The translations under genes and the position numbers were made by a program. From a bacterium (GTDB lineage Bacteria; Vulcanimicrobiota; Vulcanimicrobiia; Vulcanimicrobiales; Vulcanimicrobiaceae): a stretch of 48,518 nucleotides of DNA. The stretch covers positions 1-48,518 of the forward strand of contig JAJYFM010000007.1 in assembly GCA_021790895.1 (NCBI GenBank). The letters run 5' to 3'. Every line of letters starts with the position of its first letter. The stretch's first letter is position 1. Shown here piece after piece: positions 30,283 through 38,500 of the stretch. The notes below the pieces were generated by a model, which made no database searches, was not told where the DNA came from, and worked only from the letters and a program-made list of their open reading frames with translations.

Positions 30283-30853
30283 GCCGCAGGTCGGCGTTCT
30301 CGCGCTGCAAGGCGACGTCGACGAACATATCGCTGCGCTCGAACGCGCCGGAGCGAAGGCATGCGCCGTCAAGACGCGTGCTGCGCTCGATGTGTGTGCG
30401 GCGTTGGTCATCCCCGGCGGCGAATCGACGACGGTGATCAAACTGCTCGATCGTTTTGCGCTCGCCGATCCGCTGCGCGAGCGCGTCCGCGAGGGTATGC
30501 CGCTCTGGGGAACCTGCATGGGGATGATCGTGACGGCGCGCGCGGTCGTCGGCCTCGATCAGCCGACGCTCGGACTCCTCGACGTCTCCGTGCGTCGCAA
30601 TGCCTTCGGACGACAGAACGACTCCGCTGAGGTCGACCTGCCGATCCCGGTGCTTGGAGCGGAGCCCTTCCCGGCGATCTTCATCCGCGCGCCCTGGATC
30701 GAGAGTGCCGGAGCCGAGGTCGAGGTGCTCGCCTCGTACGGGGGGCATGGCGTGATGGTGCGGCAAGGGCGGGTGCTCGGTACGAGCTTCCACCCCGAAC
30801 TCACCGCCGACCCGCGGTTGCATCGCTATTTCTTGGGGATGCTCGCTTCCTAA
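30272..30853 (+). CDS. pdxT: Pyridoxal 5'-phosphate synthase glutaminase subunit PdxT
   Basis: A 193-residue class I glutaminase that feeds ammonia to PdxS. The catalytic triad is Cys82 in WGTCMG, His174 and Glu176 in SFHPEL; the oxyanion region is PGGEST near 48-53. I chose GTG at 30272 ([15 protein letters not shown]), overlapping pdxS by 11 bases, because LALQGD must be close to the N-terminus in this family; the longer frame upstream is out of phase with pdxS and lacks similarity. The two subunits form a 12+12 complex. A small helical protein gene follows by 50 bases. Confidence 0.95.
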   Translation: MGSKPQVGVLALQGDVDEHIAALERAGAKACAVKTRAALDVCAALVIPGGESTTVIKLLDRFALADPLRERVREGMPLWGTCMGMIVTARAVVGLDQPTLGLLDVSVRRNAFGRQNDSAEVDLPIPVLGAEPFPAIFIRAPWIESAGAEVEVLASYGGHGVMVRQGRVLGTSFHPELTADPRLHRYFLGMLAS

Positions 30854-30903
30854 AGCCGTACCCGTAGGGGGGCTCTCGCACGGCCGCGAAAGAGGGCCCT
30901 ATC

Positions 30904-31200
30904 GTGTCGCAGCAAGAGGCGCCCAGTCGCGAACTGGATGACTCGGCGGACCGGGCAGAGATGCCGACGGTCGACCGCCTGCTGCTCGAAAGCATCACCA
31001 CGCTCCTCCTCTCCGCACACGCCTTTCTCACCGAGACCGCCGAACGCGCCGCCGATCCGCCCTCGGCGGAGATCGCGATCGACGTTGCGAGTTTTTCCTT
31101 CGAAAGGGTGAAGGAGAGGTTGAGTAGCGACGAACGTCTGGCGTTCGTACAGATGCTCACCGATATCCGGCTGCTGTACGTTCGAAAGCGAGATGCGTGA
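30904..31200 (+). CDS. Small helical protein of unknown function (DUF1844-like?)
   Basis: A 98-residue protein starting with GTG. After an acidic, probably disordered N-terminus (to about 22) come two amphipathic helices: VDRLLLESITTLLLSAHAFL and, later, the FSFERVKERLSSDERLAFVQMLTDIRLLY stretch. There is no signal peptide and no cysteine. The general size and helical layout recall DUF1844, but I cannot confirm it. It is 50 bases after pdxT and its own stop codon lies inside the stem of a terminator, so it is the last gene of the pdxST transcript. A function in PLP biosynthesis is not implied. Confidence 0.6.
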   Translation: MSQQEAPSRELDDSADRAEMPTVDRLLLESITTLLLSAHAFLTETAERAADPPSAEIAIDVASFSFERVKERLSSDERLAFVQMLTDIRLLYVRKRDA

Positions 31201-31224
31201 CGTGTCTCGCTTTTTTGCTTTTTT
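31185..31224 (+). terminator. Intrinsic terminator after the pdxS-pdxT-small gene operon
   Basis: AAAGCGAGA (31185-31193) pairs with TCTCGCTTT (31205-31213) around an 11-base loop, and the stem runs straight into TTTTTTGCTTTTTT. The stem includes the stop codon region of the small gene. Readthrough would enter the HNH gene, whose ATG is 12 bases further. Confidence 0.85.
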
Positions 31225-31236
31225 GAGAGGTCGGCG

Positions 31237-31770
31237 ATGAGCGAGGTACTCGTTCTGAACTTTACCTACGAAGCGATCAACGTCACCTCGTTCCAGCGAG
31301 CGGTGAAGATGATCTTTGCCGGAAAGGCCGAGATCGTTCACGACCGCGACCGGCGGATTAACTCGGCAAACTTCGCTATGCGGATGCCGTCGATCATTCG
31401 GTTGCTCTACTATATTCGCCGCCCGCGTCAACGTGTTGCCCTAACGAAGAAGAATGTGCTGATTCGCGACGATCACACCTGTCAGTATTGCGGAAAGCAA
31501 GGAGATCGCATGATGACGGTCGATCACGTCGTGCCGAAGTCGCGCGGCGGACCTTCGACATGGGAGAACCTCGTCTGCGCCTGCATGCGCTGTAATAATC
31601 GCAAGAACGATCGCACGCCGACCGAAGCAAACATGGATTTGCAGCGTAAACCGCGTCAGCCGAAGTATATTCCGTGGATTCAGGTGAAGCGCAACACGCT
31701 ACCCGACGAATGGGGCAAGTTCTTGTTCCTCTACAACGTCTCGATCGAAGAGCGCATCGAATCGACGTAG
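31237..31770 (+). CDS. HNH endonuclease family protein
   Basis: A 177-residue protein of the stand-alone HNH family widespread in cyanobacteria, Firmicutes and other Terrabacteria. The HNH core is His97 (VDHVVPKSRGG), Asn111 (WENLV) and Asn120 (CNNRK). Two CxxC knuckles, Cys82/Cys85 and Cys116/Cys119, hold a structural zinc. The N-terminal half (VLVLNFTYEAINV through YYIRRPRQ) is conserved in the family but not assigned a role. Some of these proteins are housekeeping; a restriction role is not implied because no modification gene is near. GAGAGG about 8 bases upstream supports ATG 31237. It lies right after a terminator. Confidence 0.88.
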   Translation: MSEVLVLNFTYEAINVTSFQRAVKMIFAGKAEIVHDRDRRINSANFAMRMPSIIRLLYYIRRPRQRVALTKKNVLIRDDHTCQYCGKQGDRMMTVDHVVPKSRGGPSTWENLVCACMRCNNRKNDRTPTEANMDLQRKPRQPKYIPWIQVKRNTLPDEWGKFLFLYNVSIEERIEST

Positions 31771-31863
31771 GTGCGTTGCGGTGCAAAGAACTGGTGCCGC
31801 ATTGCAAATTCCCTCGGCATCGATCGCTCGAGTGGGTATTCCGGGTCTCGCGCCTCACACGGC

Positions 31864-32364
31864 ATGCTAAGGCTGCGTCGTGCCGCCGCGCTGGTTTGTG
31901 GCCTTTTTCTTGTGGGCATGGGTTCCCAGTCGTCGGGGCAAGGGATTGCCGTTAATTTCGTTCGATCTCCGATCGTGCTGTCGACGGTGTGGTCTACCAT
32001 CGCCTTCAACTATGATTACGTAAATGGTAGCGACGAACAAATATCGTTCAATGATTGTCTCTACTATATCGTTCGCACGAAACGACGCATCAAGCGAATT
32101 GAGTTTGTGTTCGCGCTTTCCGGTCCCGACGGAAAACTCCATGGACCTGCGCTTCCCGTGGATGTTATCTATCGAAACGATGCGAAGAGCAACGAAGGCG
32201 ATAAGCAATCATCGTGTAAAATATATGGTTACGAAAACGGGGCGAGGGGGCTGCCGCTCATCGCATGGGTCAACGCGGTGCACTTCGTCGATGGAACGGT
32301 ATGGCATGCTCCGAGAGCGAATAACCTCCGCGTCATCATTTCCGGAGAACTGTCGAAACAGTAA
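31864..32364 (+). CDS. Secreted protein, same family as 2024-2530
   Basis: A 166-residue protein with a signal peptide (MLRLRRAAALVCGLFLV, cleavage probably around 25). The mature domain begins AVNFVRSPIVL and has a strand RIKRIEFVFAL, a Cys near 115, and the end PLIAWVNAVHFVDGTVWHAP. The IKxIEF strand and the DGTxWxxP ending recall MKKIEF and NGATWKNP of the protein at 2024-2530, so they are probably distant paralogues. I chose the ATG at 31864, since the frame upstream is cysteine-rich and lacks a signal. It opens the lower-GC patch and is 14 bases from the next secreted protein. Function unknown. Confidence 0.65.
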   Translation: MLRLRRAAALVCGLFLVGMGSQSSGQGIAVNFVRSPIVLSTVWSTIAFNYDYVNGSDEQISFNDCLYYIVRTKRRIKRIEFVFALSGPDGKLHGPALPVDVIYRNDAKSNEGDKQSSCKIYGYENGARGLPLIAWVNAVHFVDGTVWHAPRANNLRVIISGELSKQ

Positions 32365-32378
32365 GCACGTGTCATAAC

Positions 32379-32996
32379 ATGAAAAACAGTTTGTGGTGTT
32401 CTGTGGTTTTTGTTGCCGCGGCCCTGTATTTCTTGCGAAGTTCGTCGGCAAATGCCGCGATCGTTGTTCCCTCGATATCGGCTCGGAGCGCCAGGGAAGC
32501 GGTCCTTGAAGATTTGGCGTATAACGCGCCAACTATTACGATCGACCTAAACGATGCTGGGCGAAGTCCCGCGGTCTCCAATTTGGAGCGCGCACATATT
32601 CTCCGGGTTATTGCGAAAGTGCCCGCAGATCCCCACAAGGCGGACGAACGATTCATCCTAACGCTTACGAACCACGGTCAACGTGTCGCGGAAAGCGAAG
32701 GTTGGGTTGTGGAGTTCGGGTACCTGGAAATTGCGACCGGCCGACTGGCGTATGTTCCAAAATCGTTGAAGATTAACCGGCAAAGCGCCGACGGAGTAGA
32801 AATATCCTATGAATGGCAATACCGACCAAACTATAACGTGTCCTATCTCCTGAGGCTCGGCCCGCTCTCGAGTTGGCCCGCCTCAATGTATCCGACCTGC
32901 TTAACGTCGCGAGGCCGTGCTCGAGGGACGCATGTTTTGCGGATCATATCCACGATTGAATCTGAGAGCGACAATGCTCCAATTCGAGGGTGCTGA
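32379..32996 (+). CDS. Secreted protein of unknown function, tandem copy A
   Basis: A 205-residue protein with a signal peptide ending SSSANA (about 1-26). After it comes VPSISARSAREAVLEDL, an acidic strand ITIDLNDAG, then LTNHGQRVAESEGWVVEFGYLEI, which all recur in the next gene as PLISTRSARNMVQEYL, ISIALDDGT and LTEKGQRIAAARGWLVNDGVLTI. Both genes are exactly 618 bases. The C-terminal 45 residues of this copy diverge more and lose the GWW-like end. The start has no ribosome-binding site that I can see; a CATAAC just ahead of ATG could be chance. No domain is recognised. Local G+C is lower than the flanks. Confidence 0.65.
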   Translation: MKNSLWCSVVFVAAALYFLRSSSANAAIVVPSISARSAREAVLEDLAYNAPTITIDLNDAGRSPAVSNLERAHILRVIAKVPADPHKADERFILTLTNHGQRVAESEGWVVEFGYLEIATGRLAYVPKSLKINRQSADGVEISYEWQYRPNYNVSYLLRLGPLSSWPASMYPTCLTSRGRARGTHVLRIISTIESESDNAPIRGC

Positions 32997-33001
32997 CGAA
33001 A

Positions 33002-33619
33002 ATGAAATATGTAGCCGTTGCGGTGCTTTTGCTTGGCAGCATCGTCGGGCTCGCACAAACATCGTCGGCGATGCAAACGCCGTTGATATCGACGCGGAGC
33101 GCGCGCAACATGGTGCAGGAGTATCTCTCCCATTTTTCACCGAACATCTCGATTGCGCTCGATGACGGCACGCGGGAAAGCGCTCAAATCGACGATTTGA
33201 TACGCGCCGGTATTTTGGTAGTAAGAAGTCGCTGGAACACGAATTGTTATGGGACAAAGGTTGCTCTGCTCTTGACCGAAAAAGGTCAACGCATTGCGGC
33301 GGCCCGTGGGTGGCTGGTCAATGATGGTGTTCTTACGATTCCACTCGGTCGTTATACGTCGATAGATAATCTGTTTCGGATTCGACCAAAGCGCGGCAAG
33401 CCATACTCCATAACGTTTCGCTATCGATACGAAAACAATCGCAACGAACGTTATCTGTTATCACTTGGTCGCGCGGTCGACTGGGTGACGAGTGCTGGGA
33501 AAAGCCTTGCGGATATGCAAAAGACGTTTGAAAAGACGGCATATCTACGCTTCTCGCGTGGACGAGGATGGTGGCTCTATGCGGGGCCGCCCGCCCTGCG
33601 CCGTCTTATCGTATGTTAG
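33002..33619 (+). CDS. Secreted protein of unknown function, tandem copy B
   Basis: A 205-residue paralogue of the preceding gene. The signal peptide is MKYVAVAVLLLGSIVGLAQTSSA. The shared SARNMVQEYL, DDGTRESAQIDDLIRAGIL and KGQRIAAARGW segments define the family, and the end has RYENNRNERYLLSLGRA followed by YLRFSRGRGWW. Two cysteines occur near 81 and at the last residue. I prefer ATG 33002 to the GTG at 32990, because it gives a length equal to copy A and has GAGGG 11 bases ahead. It starts five bases after copy A ends. An extracellular or periplasmic role is all that can be inferred. Confidence 0.65.
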   Translation: MKYVAVAVLLLGSIVGLAQTSSAMQTPLISTRSARNMVQEYLSHFSPNISIALDDGTRESAQIDDLIRAGILVVRSRWNTNCYGTKVALLLTEKGQRIAAARGWLVNDGVLTIPLGRYTSIDNLFRIRPKRGKPYSITFRYRYENNRNERYLLSLGRAVDWVTSAGKSLADMQKTFEKTAYLRFSRGRGWWLYAGPPALRRLIVC

Positions 33620-33659
33620 AGCGCTAACGCAAGGTTCGATAGTGGAAGTCTACAGCTGA

Positions 33660-33941
33660 TTATTTTTTCTGAGCGTGTAGCCGGCGCCAGGCGGGTAGCA
33701 CCGTGAGCAGCGCATAGGCGGCGACGATAGCAGCGCCTTCGTCGCGGCCGATCGGTGCGATGTCGAGATGGAAGCCGGCGACCGCACGGTCGAGCACGAG
33801 GATGCCGACGGCGAAGACCGCGAGCTCTAACGCAAAGCGAAGGACACGTGGGAGCGGCGCCATCTCGGCTTTCATCGCGATATATGCCGTCGCGACGAGC
33901 GAAAGAACGATGACGAGCGCCGCCACGATGAAGATCGTCAT
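33660..33941 (-). CDS. Small membrane protein with three transmembrane segments
   Basis: A 93-residue protein with hydrophobic segments at about 3-22, 32-50 and 64-82, and a short basic C-terminus (RRLHAQKK). I chose the ATG at 33941, which overlaps the monooxygenase stop (ATGA); the frame further upstream is Arg-rich and antisense-like. No family is recognised. The overlap implies cotranscription with the FAD monooxygenase, and the pair is isolated between the secreted-protein patch and the biotin operon. It could be a membrane partner of the oxygenase or an unrelated passenger. Confidence 0.7.
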   Translation of the reverse strand: MTIFIVAALVIVLSLVATAYIAMKAEMAPLPRVLRFALELAVFAVGILVLDRAVAGFHLDIAPIGRDEGAAIVAAYALLTVLPAWRRLHAQKK

Positions 33942-35449
33942 CGCGCCGTCTCCGTTCCCGGCAACGGCGTTGCACAGCAGAACGCCCGCTTCCACATCCG
34001 ATCGACGCGCTCGCGGGTCGGCTTCTCGATCACTGCGGCCACAAAACCATCGGGGCGAATGACGATCGCACTTGGATGTTTGAGGAGCCAACGTTTCGGC
34101 GGCTTCGCGAGTGCGAGCGAGGCAACGCCCTCGATCTGCGCTCCACCGCAGCAGAGCAACGCCGCGCGACCGCAGCGCTCTTCATTAATCCGCCGACCGT
34201 TATCGAGTGCGACGTCGCCGATTCTTCGCCCCGCGAGCGGGTGGGAGGTGTCGACATCGGGCGAACGCGTGTAGCGTCCGTCGAGCATGCCGAGTGTGCG
34301 ACAGGCCTTGCGGCGCATGCCGCGCGCGCGCAGGCTCCTGCGCATCCATGCAAAGGCGAGCCGCTTCAATGCCGGCGGCGTGTAGACGGCGAGGCGCGTC
34401 GCGAGGTCGGTCGTCCGTTCGATGCTGTCGTGCTGCATTTCGCGGCGTTCGATATCGTATCCGACGAGCAACGCTTGCGCGCAATGTGAGGAACGTAAGG
34501 CGCACGAGAGTCGCCAGGCAAGGTTCGCGGTATCGTGAATGCCGGCGTTCATGCCCTGTCCACCCGCCGGGCTATTGAGATGGGCCGCATCTCCGGCGAG
34601 CGCAACGCGCCCGGAGATAAAGTTCGGCGCGTGGCGACGGTGAATGCGAAAGAGACTGCTCCAATAGACCTGCGCGGAGCGGGCCTGCTCGCCGAAGAGG
34701 TGGGCGATGCGCGCGGCGTGCGCCTCGGGTGCAAGCGCTGCGTCGTCTCCAGCGCTCGGCGCGACCGAGGCGATGGTGCGCCAGATACCGGGAGCGTATT
34801 CGATGCCGACCAAAAGCCCTGGTGCATCGAGTGCGATACGCGGTGATGGATAGGAACGAACGCGACTTTCAATCTCGACATCGGCGATTGCAACGCGCGT
34901 GGCGTAGGTCGCACCTTGTAATGCAAAGCCGAGGGCGTGCCGCACGAATCCGTTTGCGCCGTCGGCGCCGACGACGAAGGGCGCGGCGTGCGTACGACCG
35001 CCGTTGCTGCCGAGCGTGCGCACGCGTACTTCGCTATCGTCTTGTTCGAGTTCGACGGCCTCTTCGTCGTAACGGAGCTCGCAGAGCGGATTCGCTTCGA
35101 CCCGTTCGCGCAGGATCCGCACCGTATCGTATTGCGGAATGAAGAGGACTCCCGGACTCTCGACGCTATCGGCGATATCGCTAAAATCGATCGAGAGGAG
35201 TGCTTCATCCCGCGTCGCGTCGTGCGGTGTAAAAACCGTCGTGAAGCGTCCGGCTGCGAGCAATGGCTCCCAAGCGCCCCAATCGCGCAGCAACTCCGCC
35301 GTGCGCGGCCAGATCACCAAGGCGCGCGATTCCCGAGCGATCTCTCGCGAGCGCTCGATGAGGAGCGATCGCACGCCATGGTGGGCGAGCCCCAGAGCGA
35401 GCGAGCAGCCGACGGGGCCGGCGCCGACAATGACGACCTCGGGTTTCAT
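33938..35449 (-). CDS. FAD-dependent aromatic-type monooxygenase (PF01494 family)
   Basis: A 503-residue flavoprotein monooxygenase. The Rossmann motif VIVGAGPVGCSLALGLA lies near the N-terminus, the middle DGAN/GADGANGFVR motif contacts both FAD and NAD(P)H, and RVALAGDAAHLNSPAGGQGMN is the second FAD motif. The C-terminal extension (about 400-503) is the thioredoxin-like tail of the phenol and polyketide hydroxylase subgroup. The substrate is probably a phenolic or polyketide-like aromatic. I chose ATG 35449 (MKPEVVIVGAG) because the Gly-rich loop normally starts within ten residues. The gene is divergent from bioA with only an 83-base gap and has the small membrane protein behind it. Confidence 0.85.
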   Translation of the reverse strand: MKPEVVIVGAGPVGCSLALGLAHHGVRSLLIERSREIARESRALVIWPRTAELLRDWGAWEPLLAAGRFTTVFTPHDATRDEALLSIDFSDIADSVESPGVLFIPQYDTVRILRERVEANPLCELRYDEEAVELEQDDSEVRVRTLGSNGGRTHAAPFVVGADGANGFVRHALGFALQGATYATRVAIADVEIESRVRSYPSPRIALDAPGLLVGIEYAPGIWRTIASVAPSAGDDAALAPEAHAARIAHLFGEQARSAQVYWSSLFRIHRRHAPNFISGRVALAGDAAHLNSPAGGQGMNAGIHDTANLAWRLSCALRSSHCAQALLVGYDIERREMQHDSIERTTDLATRLAVYTPPALKRLAFAWMRRSLRARGMRRKACRTLGMLDGRYTRSPDVDTSHPLAGRRIGDVALDNGRRINEERCGRAALLCCGGAQIEGVASLALAKPPKRWLLKHPSAIVIRPDGFVAAVIEKPTRERVDRMWKRAFCCATPLPGTETAR

Positions 35450-35532
35450 GCCCGTTGAGGGTACGCCTCCGGGGTGCGGCACTCATGCTCGCACAAGGGG
35501 TGCGGCGTTTCCGGCGGGTACAGGCGACGGTG

Positions 35533-36741
35533 ATGCTCGGCACCGGTCACCATTGGCTCCCATTTACCCAGATGAACGCTCCGGAGGCGCACCTGCACCG
35601 CTTCGTGCGCGGTGAGGGGAGTTGGCTCTACGACGACGAGGGAGCCCGTCTCTTCGATGCGGTCAGTTCGATCTGGACGACGATCCACGGCCACTGCCAC
35701 CCACGGATCGCCGAAGCGATTGCAAAACAGGCTCATCTGCTCGACCATTCAACGGCGCTTGGCGCGAGTAATCCGCTCGCCGAGTCGCTCGCCGCGCGGC
35801 TCTGCGCGCTCACCCGCATGGAGCATGCAATCTTCGCCTCCGACGGCGCAAGTGCGGTAGAGACCTCCATTAAAATTGCAATTCAATATTGGCAGAACGT
35901 CGGGCAGCCGCAACGCAACCGTATCGTCCGCCTGCGCGATGCGTACCACGGAGATACCGTCGGTGCCATGAGCTGCTCCAACATTGCGCTCTTCAACGAG
36001 CGCTTTTCGTCGATTACCTTTGAAACGCTGGAACTTGGAACCGCGGATCTTGCCGCCGACGATATCGCCGCCGTCATCATCGAACCGCTGGTGCAGGCCG
36101 CTGCAGGAATGCGCACCGTCTCACGACATCGTTACCAACCGCTTGAGGAGATGAAACCGCTTTTAATTTGCGACGAAATTGCGACCGGGTTCGGGCGCAC
36201 CGGGACGATGTTCGCTTTCGAACAAGCGCCCTTACGCCCCGATCTCATCGTCCTCGGGAAAGGATTGACCGGCGGAGCGCTCGCGCTCTCTGCAACCTTG
36301 GCGACCGATCGTATCTACCAAGCATTCCTCGGCGATTATGGCGAGTTCAAACATCTTTTCCACGGGCATTCCTATGCGGGAAACCCAATTGCGTGCGCCG
36401 CAGCTCTCGCGAGCCTGGCGCTCTTCGACGAAGAACACACACTCGTCAATGCGCTTTCGTTGGCGGCCTGCATTCGCCGTCGGCTCGATTCGCTGCGCTT
36501 GCATGCGCTCGTTCGCGACGTGCGTGCGGTGGGCACAATGGTCGGGATCGAACTCCATGCCGATCGTATCGATGCGAGCGGATCGCTCTCTCCGGCGTGG
36601 CGCATCGCCGATGGTCTCTATCGAGCGGGGCATTTTACGCGTCCGATCGGCAACGTTATTCAGCTCGTTCCGCCGCTCTGTGCAGAGGAAGAGTACGTCG
36701 ATGCATTTTTCGACGCATTGACGGCGGAGTTGGGGCCATGA
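35533..36741 (+). CDS. bioA: Adenosylmethionine or lysine 8-amino-7-oxononanoate transaminase (BioA, BioK-like)
   Basis: A 402-residue class III aminotransferase that makes 7,8-diaminopelargonic acid. Lys243 in LGKGLTGG is the PLP lysine and Asp214 in CDEIATGF contacts the ring nitrogen. Details match the lysine-using Bacillus enzyme (BioK) as I remember it rather than E. coli BioA: WLPFTQM at the start, VSSIWTTIHGH with Ile where E. coli has the first of two Trp, IQYWQNVG, and HLFHGHSYAGN. The amino donor may therefore be lysine, which needs a test. I chose ATG 35533 (MLGTGHHWLPF); ATG 35485 is an alternative, and neither has a good ribosome-binding site. First gene of bioA-F-D-B. Confidence 0.9.
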   Translation: MLGTGHHWLPFTQMNAPEAHLHRFVRGEGSWLYDDEGARLFDAVSSIWTTIHGHCHPRIAEAIAKQAHLLDHSTALGASNPLAESLAARLCALTRMEHAIFASDGASAVETSIKIAIQYWQNVGQPQRNRIVRLRDAYHGDTVGAMSCSNIALFNERFSSITFETLELGTADLAADDIAAVIIEPLVQAAAGMRTVSRHRYQPLEEMKPLLICDEIATGFGRTGTMFAFEQAPLRPDLIVLGKGLTGGALALSATLATDRIYQAFLGDYGEFKHLFHGHSYAGNPIACAAALASLALFDEEHTLVNALSLAACIRRRLDSLRLHALVRDVRAVGTMVGIELHADRIDASGSLSPAWRIADGLYRAGHFTRPIGNVIQLVPPLCAEEEYVDAFFDALTAELGP

Positions 36742-37832
36742 GTTATCTCGAGCGCGCGCGCGCCCAACTTGCGCAGATTGACGGCATGCATCGTCGTCGC
36801 TCGATATCGATGGATCCGCCCGTCGACGCGATCGATTTTTCCGGAAACGATTATTTGGCGCTCTCGCACGAACCGCAGGTCGTTGAAGCGTTGCGTCGAG
36901 CGCGCAGCGTCGGCTCGGGAGGATCGCGCTTGCTCGGCGGTCGCCACCGCGAGTATGTGTTGTTGGAAGAAGAACTGGCAAAATGGTTGGGGCGCGAACG
37001 CGCGCTACTGTTTTCTTCTGGCTACCACGCTGCGATTGGAGTCGCGCCGACGATCGGCGATCTCGTCGACCGCCTCGATTCCGACGAACTCAATCACGCA
37101 TGTTGGATCGACGGTATGCGCCTCTCGCGCACGCCGCGGGCGATCTACGCTCACGGCCACCCGCCGATCGGGGAGGGCCGTCCGCGCGCGATCGTTACGG
37201 AGAGTCTTTTTAGTATGGACGGCGACGCAATCGATGTCGCGCGCTATCGCTCGCTGCTCGCAGCACACGATGTATTGATTCTCGACGAAGCGCATGCGCT
37301 CGGCGTTCTCGGCCCGCGCGGGGCCGGGCTTGCCGCCGGTATCGACGACGAACGCATCCTCGTCATGGGAACGCTCTCGAAATCGTTCGGATGTTTCGGC
37401 GGCTTTGTTGCCGGGGCGAGCGAGGCGATCGAACTGCTCGTCAATCGCGCTCGCAGCTTTATCTTCGATACGGCGATGCCGCCCGCGCTCGCGACGGCGG
37501 CGCGGGTTTCGCTGATGTTGCTCGCCGGTGAACTCGGCGAACGACGGCGCGCGCAGATGCGCGAGACCTACGCGCATCTGCATGCTGGGCTTGCGTCGCT
37601 CGGTCTTGCAAGCTCGACGGAGTTCTCGCCGATCGTGCCGGTCGTGCTCGGCAGTGAAGAGCGCGCGCTCGCCGTTGCAGCGAGGTTACGCGAGGGGCGC
37701 ATCGAGGCCCCGGCGATTCGACCGCCGACCGTCCCGCGCGGATCCTCGCGATTGCGGCTCTCGCTCCGCGCCGACCATCGCAAAGAGCATGTCGATCTGC
37801 TGATCGAACGTCTGCGCGCGGCGATGGCATGA
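36738..37832 (+). CDS. bioF: 8-amino-7-oxononanoate synthase
   Basis: A 364-residue alpha-oxoamine synthase that condenses a pimeloyl thioester with L-alanine. The PLP lysine is Lys215 in TLSKSFG; Asp183 in ILDEAHALGV binds the pyridine nitrogen; FSGNDYLALS near 34-43 and GSGGSRLLGG near 59-68 are family motifs. The ATG overlaps the bioA stop (ATGA), and its stop overlaps bioD, so translation is coupled throughout. The open frame extends far upstream out of phase with bioA and is not real. No bioC, bioH, bioI or bioW is in the window, so the pimeloyl source is unknown. Confidence 0.94.
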   Translation: MSYLERARAQLAQIDGMHRRRSISMDPPVDAIDFSGNDYLALSHEPQVVEALRRARSVGSGGSRLLGGRHREYVLLEEELAKWLGRERALLFSSGYHAAIGVAPTIGDLVDRLDSDELNHACWIDGMRLSRTPRAIYAHGHPPIGEGRPRAIVTESLFSMDGDAIDVARYRSLLAAHDVLILDEAHALGVLGPRGAGLAAGIDDERILVMGTLSKSFGCFGGFVAGASEAIELLVNRARSFIFDTAMPPALATAARVSLMLLAGELGERRRAQMRETYAHLHAGLASLGLASSTEFSPIVPVVLGSEERALAVAARLREGRIEAPAIRPPTVPRGSSRLRLSLRADHRKEHVDLLIERLRAAMA

Positions 37833-38491
37833 GCGCATTTCGCGCCTTCGTGACCGGCACCGATACCGGAGTCGGGAAGACGCGGGCGACCGCGACGATC
37901 GCGCGCGCGCTCGCCGGACTCGGGCGCCCGCCGCGCGTGCTCAAGGCGGTGCAGACCGGGCTTCCCGCCGGCGCTCCGGGGGACGCCGCCGAAGTCGGCG
38001 TGCTCGCGGGGGTCGAGGCAAGCGAGCTCGTGCGCTTTGCCCTGCCCGCCGATCCGTTCTCGGCGGCGCTCGCCGCGGGGGCGATCCCGCTCGGCGCAGC
38101 GGATCTCGCGCGCCGTGTCGACGGCTTCACCGGAGATCTGCTGGTGGAGGGCGCCGGTGGTTTACTCGTGCCGCTCAACGCCGACGAAACGCTCGCTGAT
38201 TTTGCGATCGCCGCCCGGCTCGGCGCGATCCTCGTCGTCGGGCTGCGCCTCGGCTGTATGAACCATGCGTTGCTGACGCTCGAGGCTGCAGCGCGACGCT
38301 CTCTCGCCGTGCTCGGTACGCTTTTGGTCGCCTGTGACGCGCCGCCCGATGCGGGCTATCTCGCCGATGTGGAGCGCGTCTTGCAGGGAAAGACGAAGAT
38401 TCTTGGCATTCTGCCCCATGAATCGCCGAGCGCGAGCGCCTTAGAGCGCGACGCGGCGGCGCTTCGAGTTCAGATCGCCCCTTTGCTGTAG
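37829..38491 (+). CDS. bioD: Dethiobiotin synthetase
   Basis: A 220-residue P-loop ATPase that closes the ureido ring of dethiobiotin from diaminopelargonate and CO2. The P-loop is GTDTGVGKT (10-18), Lys38 in LKAVQTG is the substrate lysine, and LLVEGAGGLLVPL near 107-119 is the family's second motif. Length is standard. It overlaps bioF by ATGA, and bioB follows 9 bases later. The local sequence is among the most GC-rich of the window. Confidence 0.94.
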   Translation: MSAFRAFVTGTDTGVGKTRATATIARALAGLGRPPRVLKAVQTGLPAGAPGDAAEVGVLAGVEASELVRFALPADPFSAALAAGAIPLGAADLARRVDGFTGDLLVEGAGGLLVPLNADETLADFAIAARLGAILVVGLRLGCMNHALLTLEAAARRSLAVLGTLLVACDAPPDAGYLADVERVLQGKTKILGILPHESPSASALERDAAALRVQIAPLL

Positions 38492-38500
38492 AGAGGATCC

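Noticed and set aside
29176-30519. A 447-codon minus-strand frame across pdxS and pdxT
   Set aside because: PdxS and PdxT have all catalytic residues on the plus strand; the minus frame is a codon-bias shadow.
33613-33666. Intrinsic terminator after tandem copy B
   Set aside because: GTTAGAGCGCTAAC makes only a five-base-pair stem far from the T-run at 33660, and that T-run is the Lys codons of the opposite gene.
36168-36737. N-terminal extension of bioF inside bioA
   Set aside because: It is out of frame with bioA and composed of Arg/Ser-rich sequence; BioF starts at the ATGA overlap.
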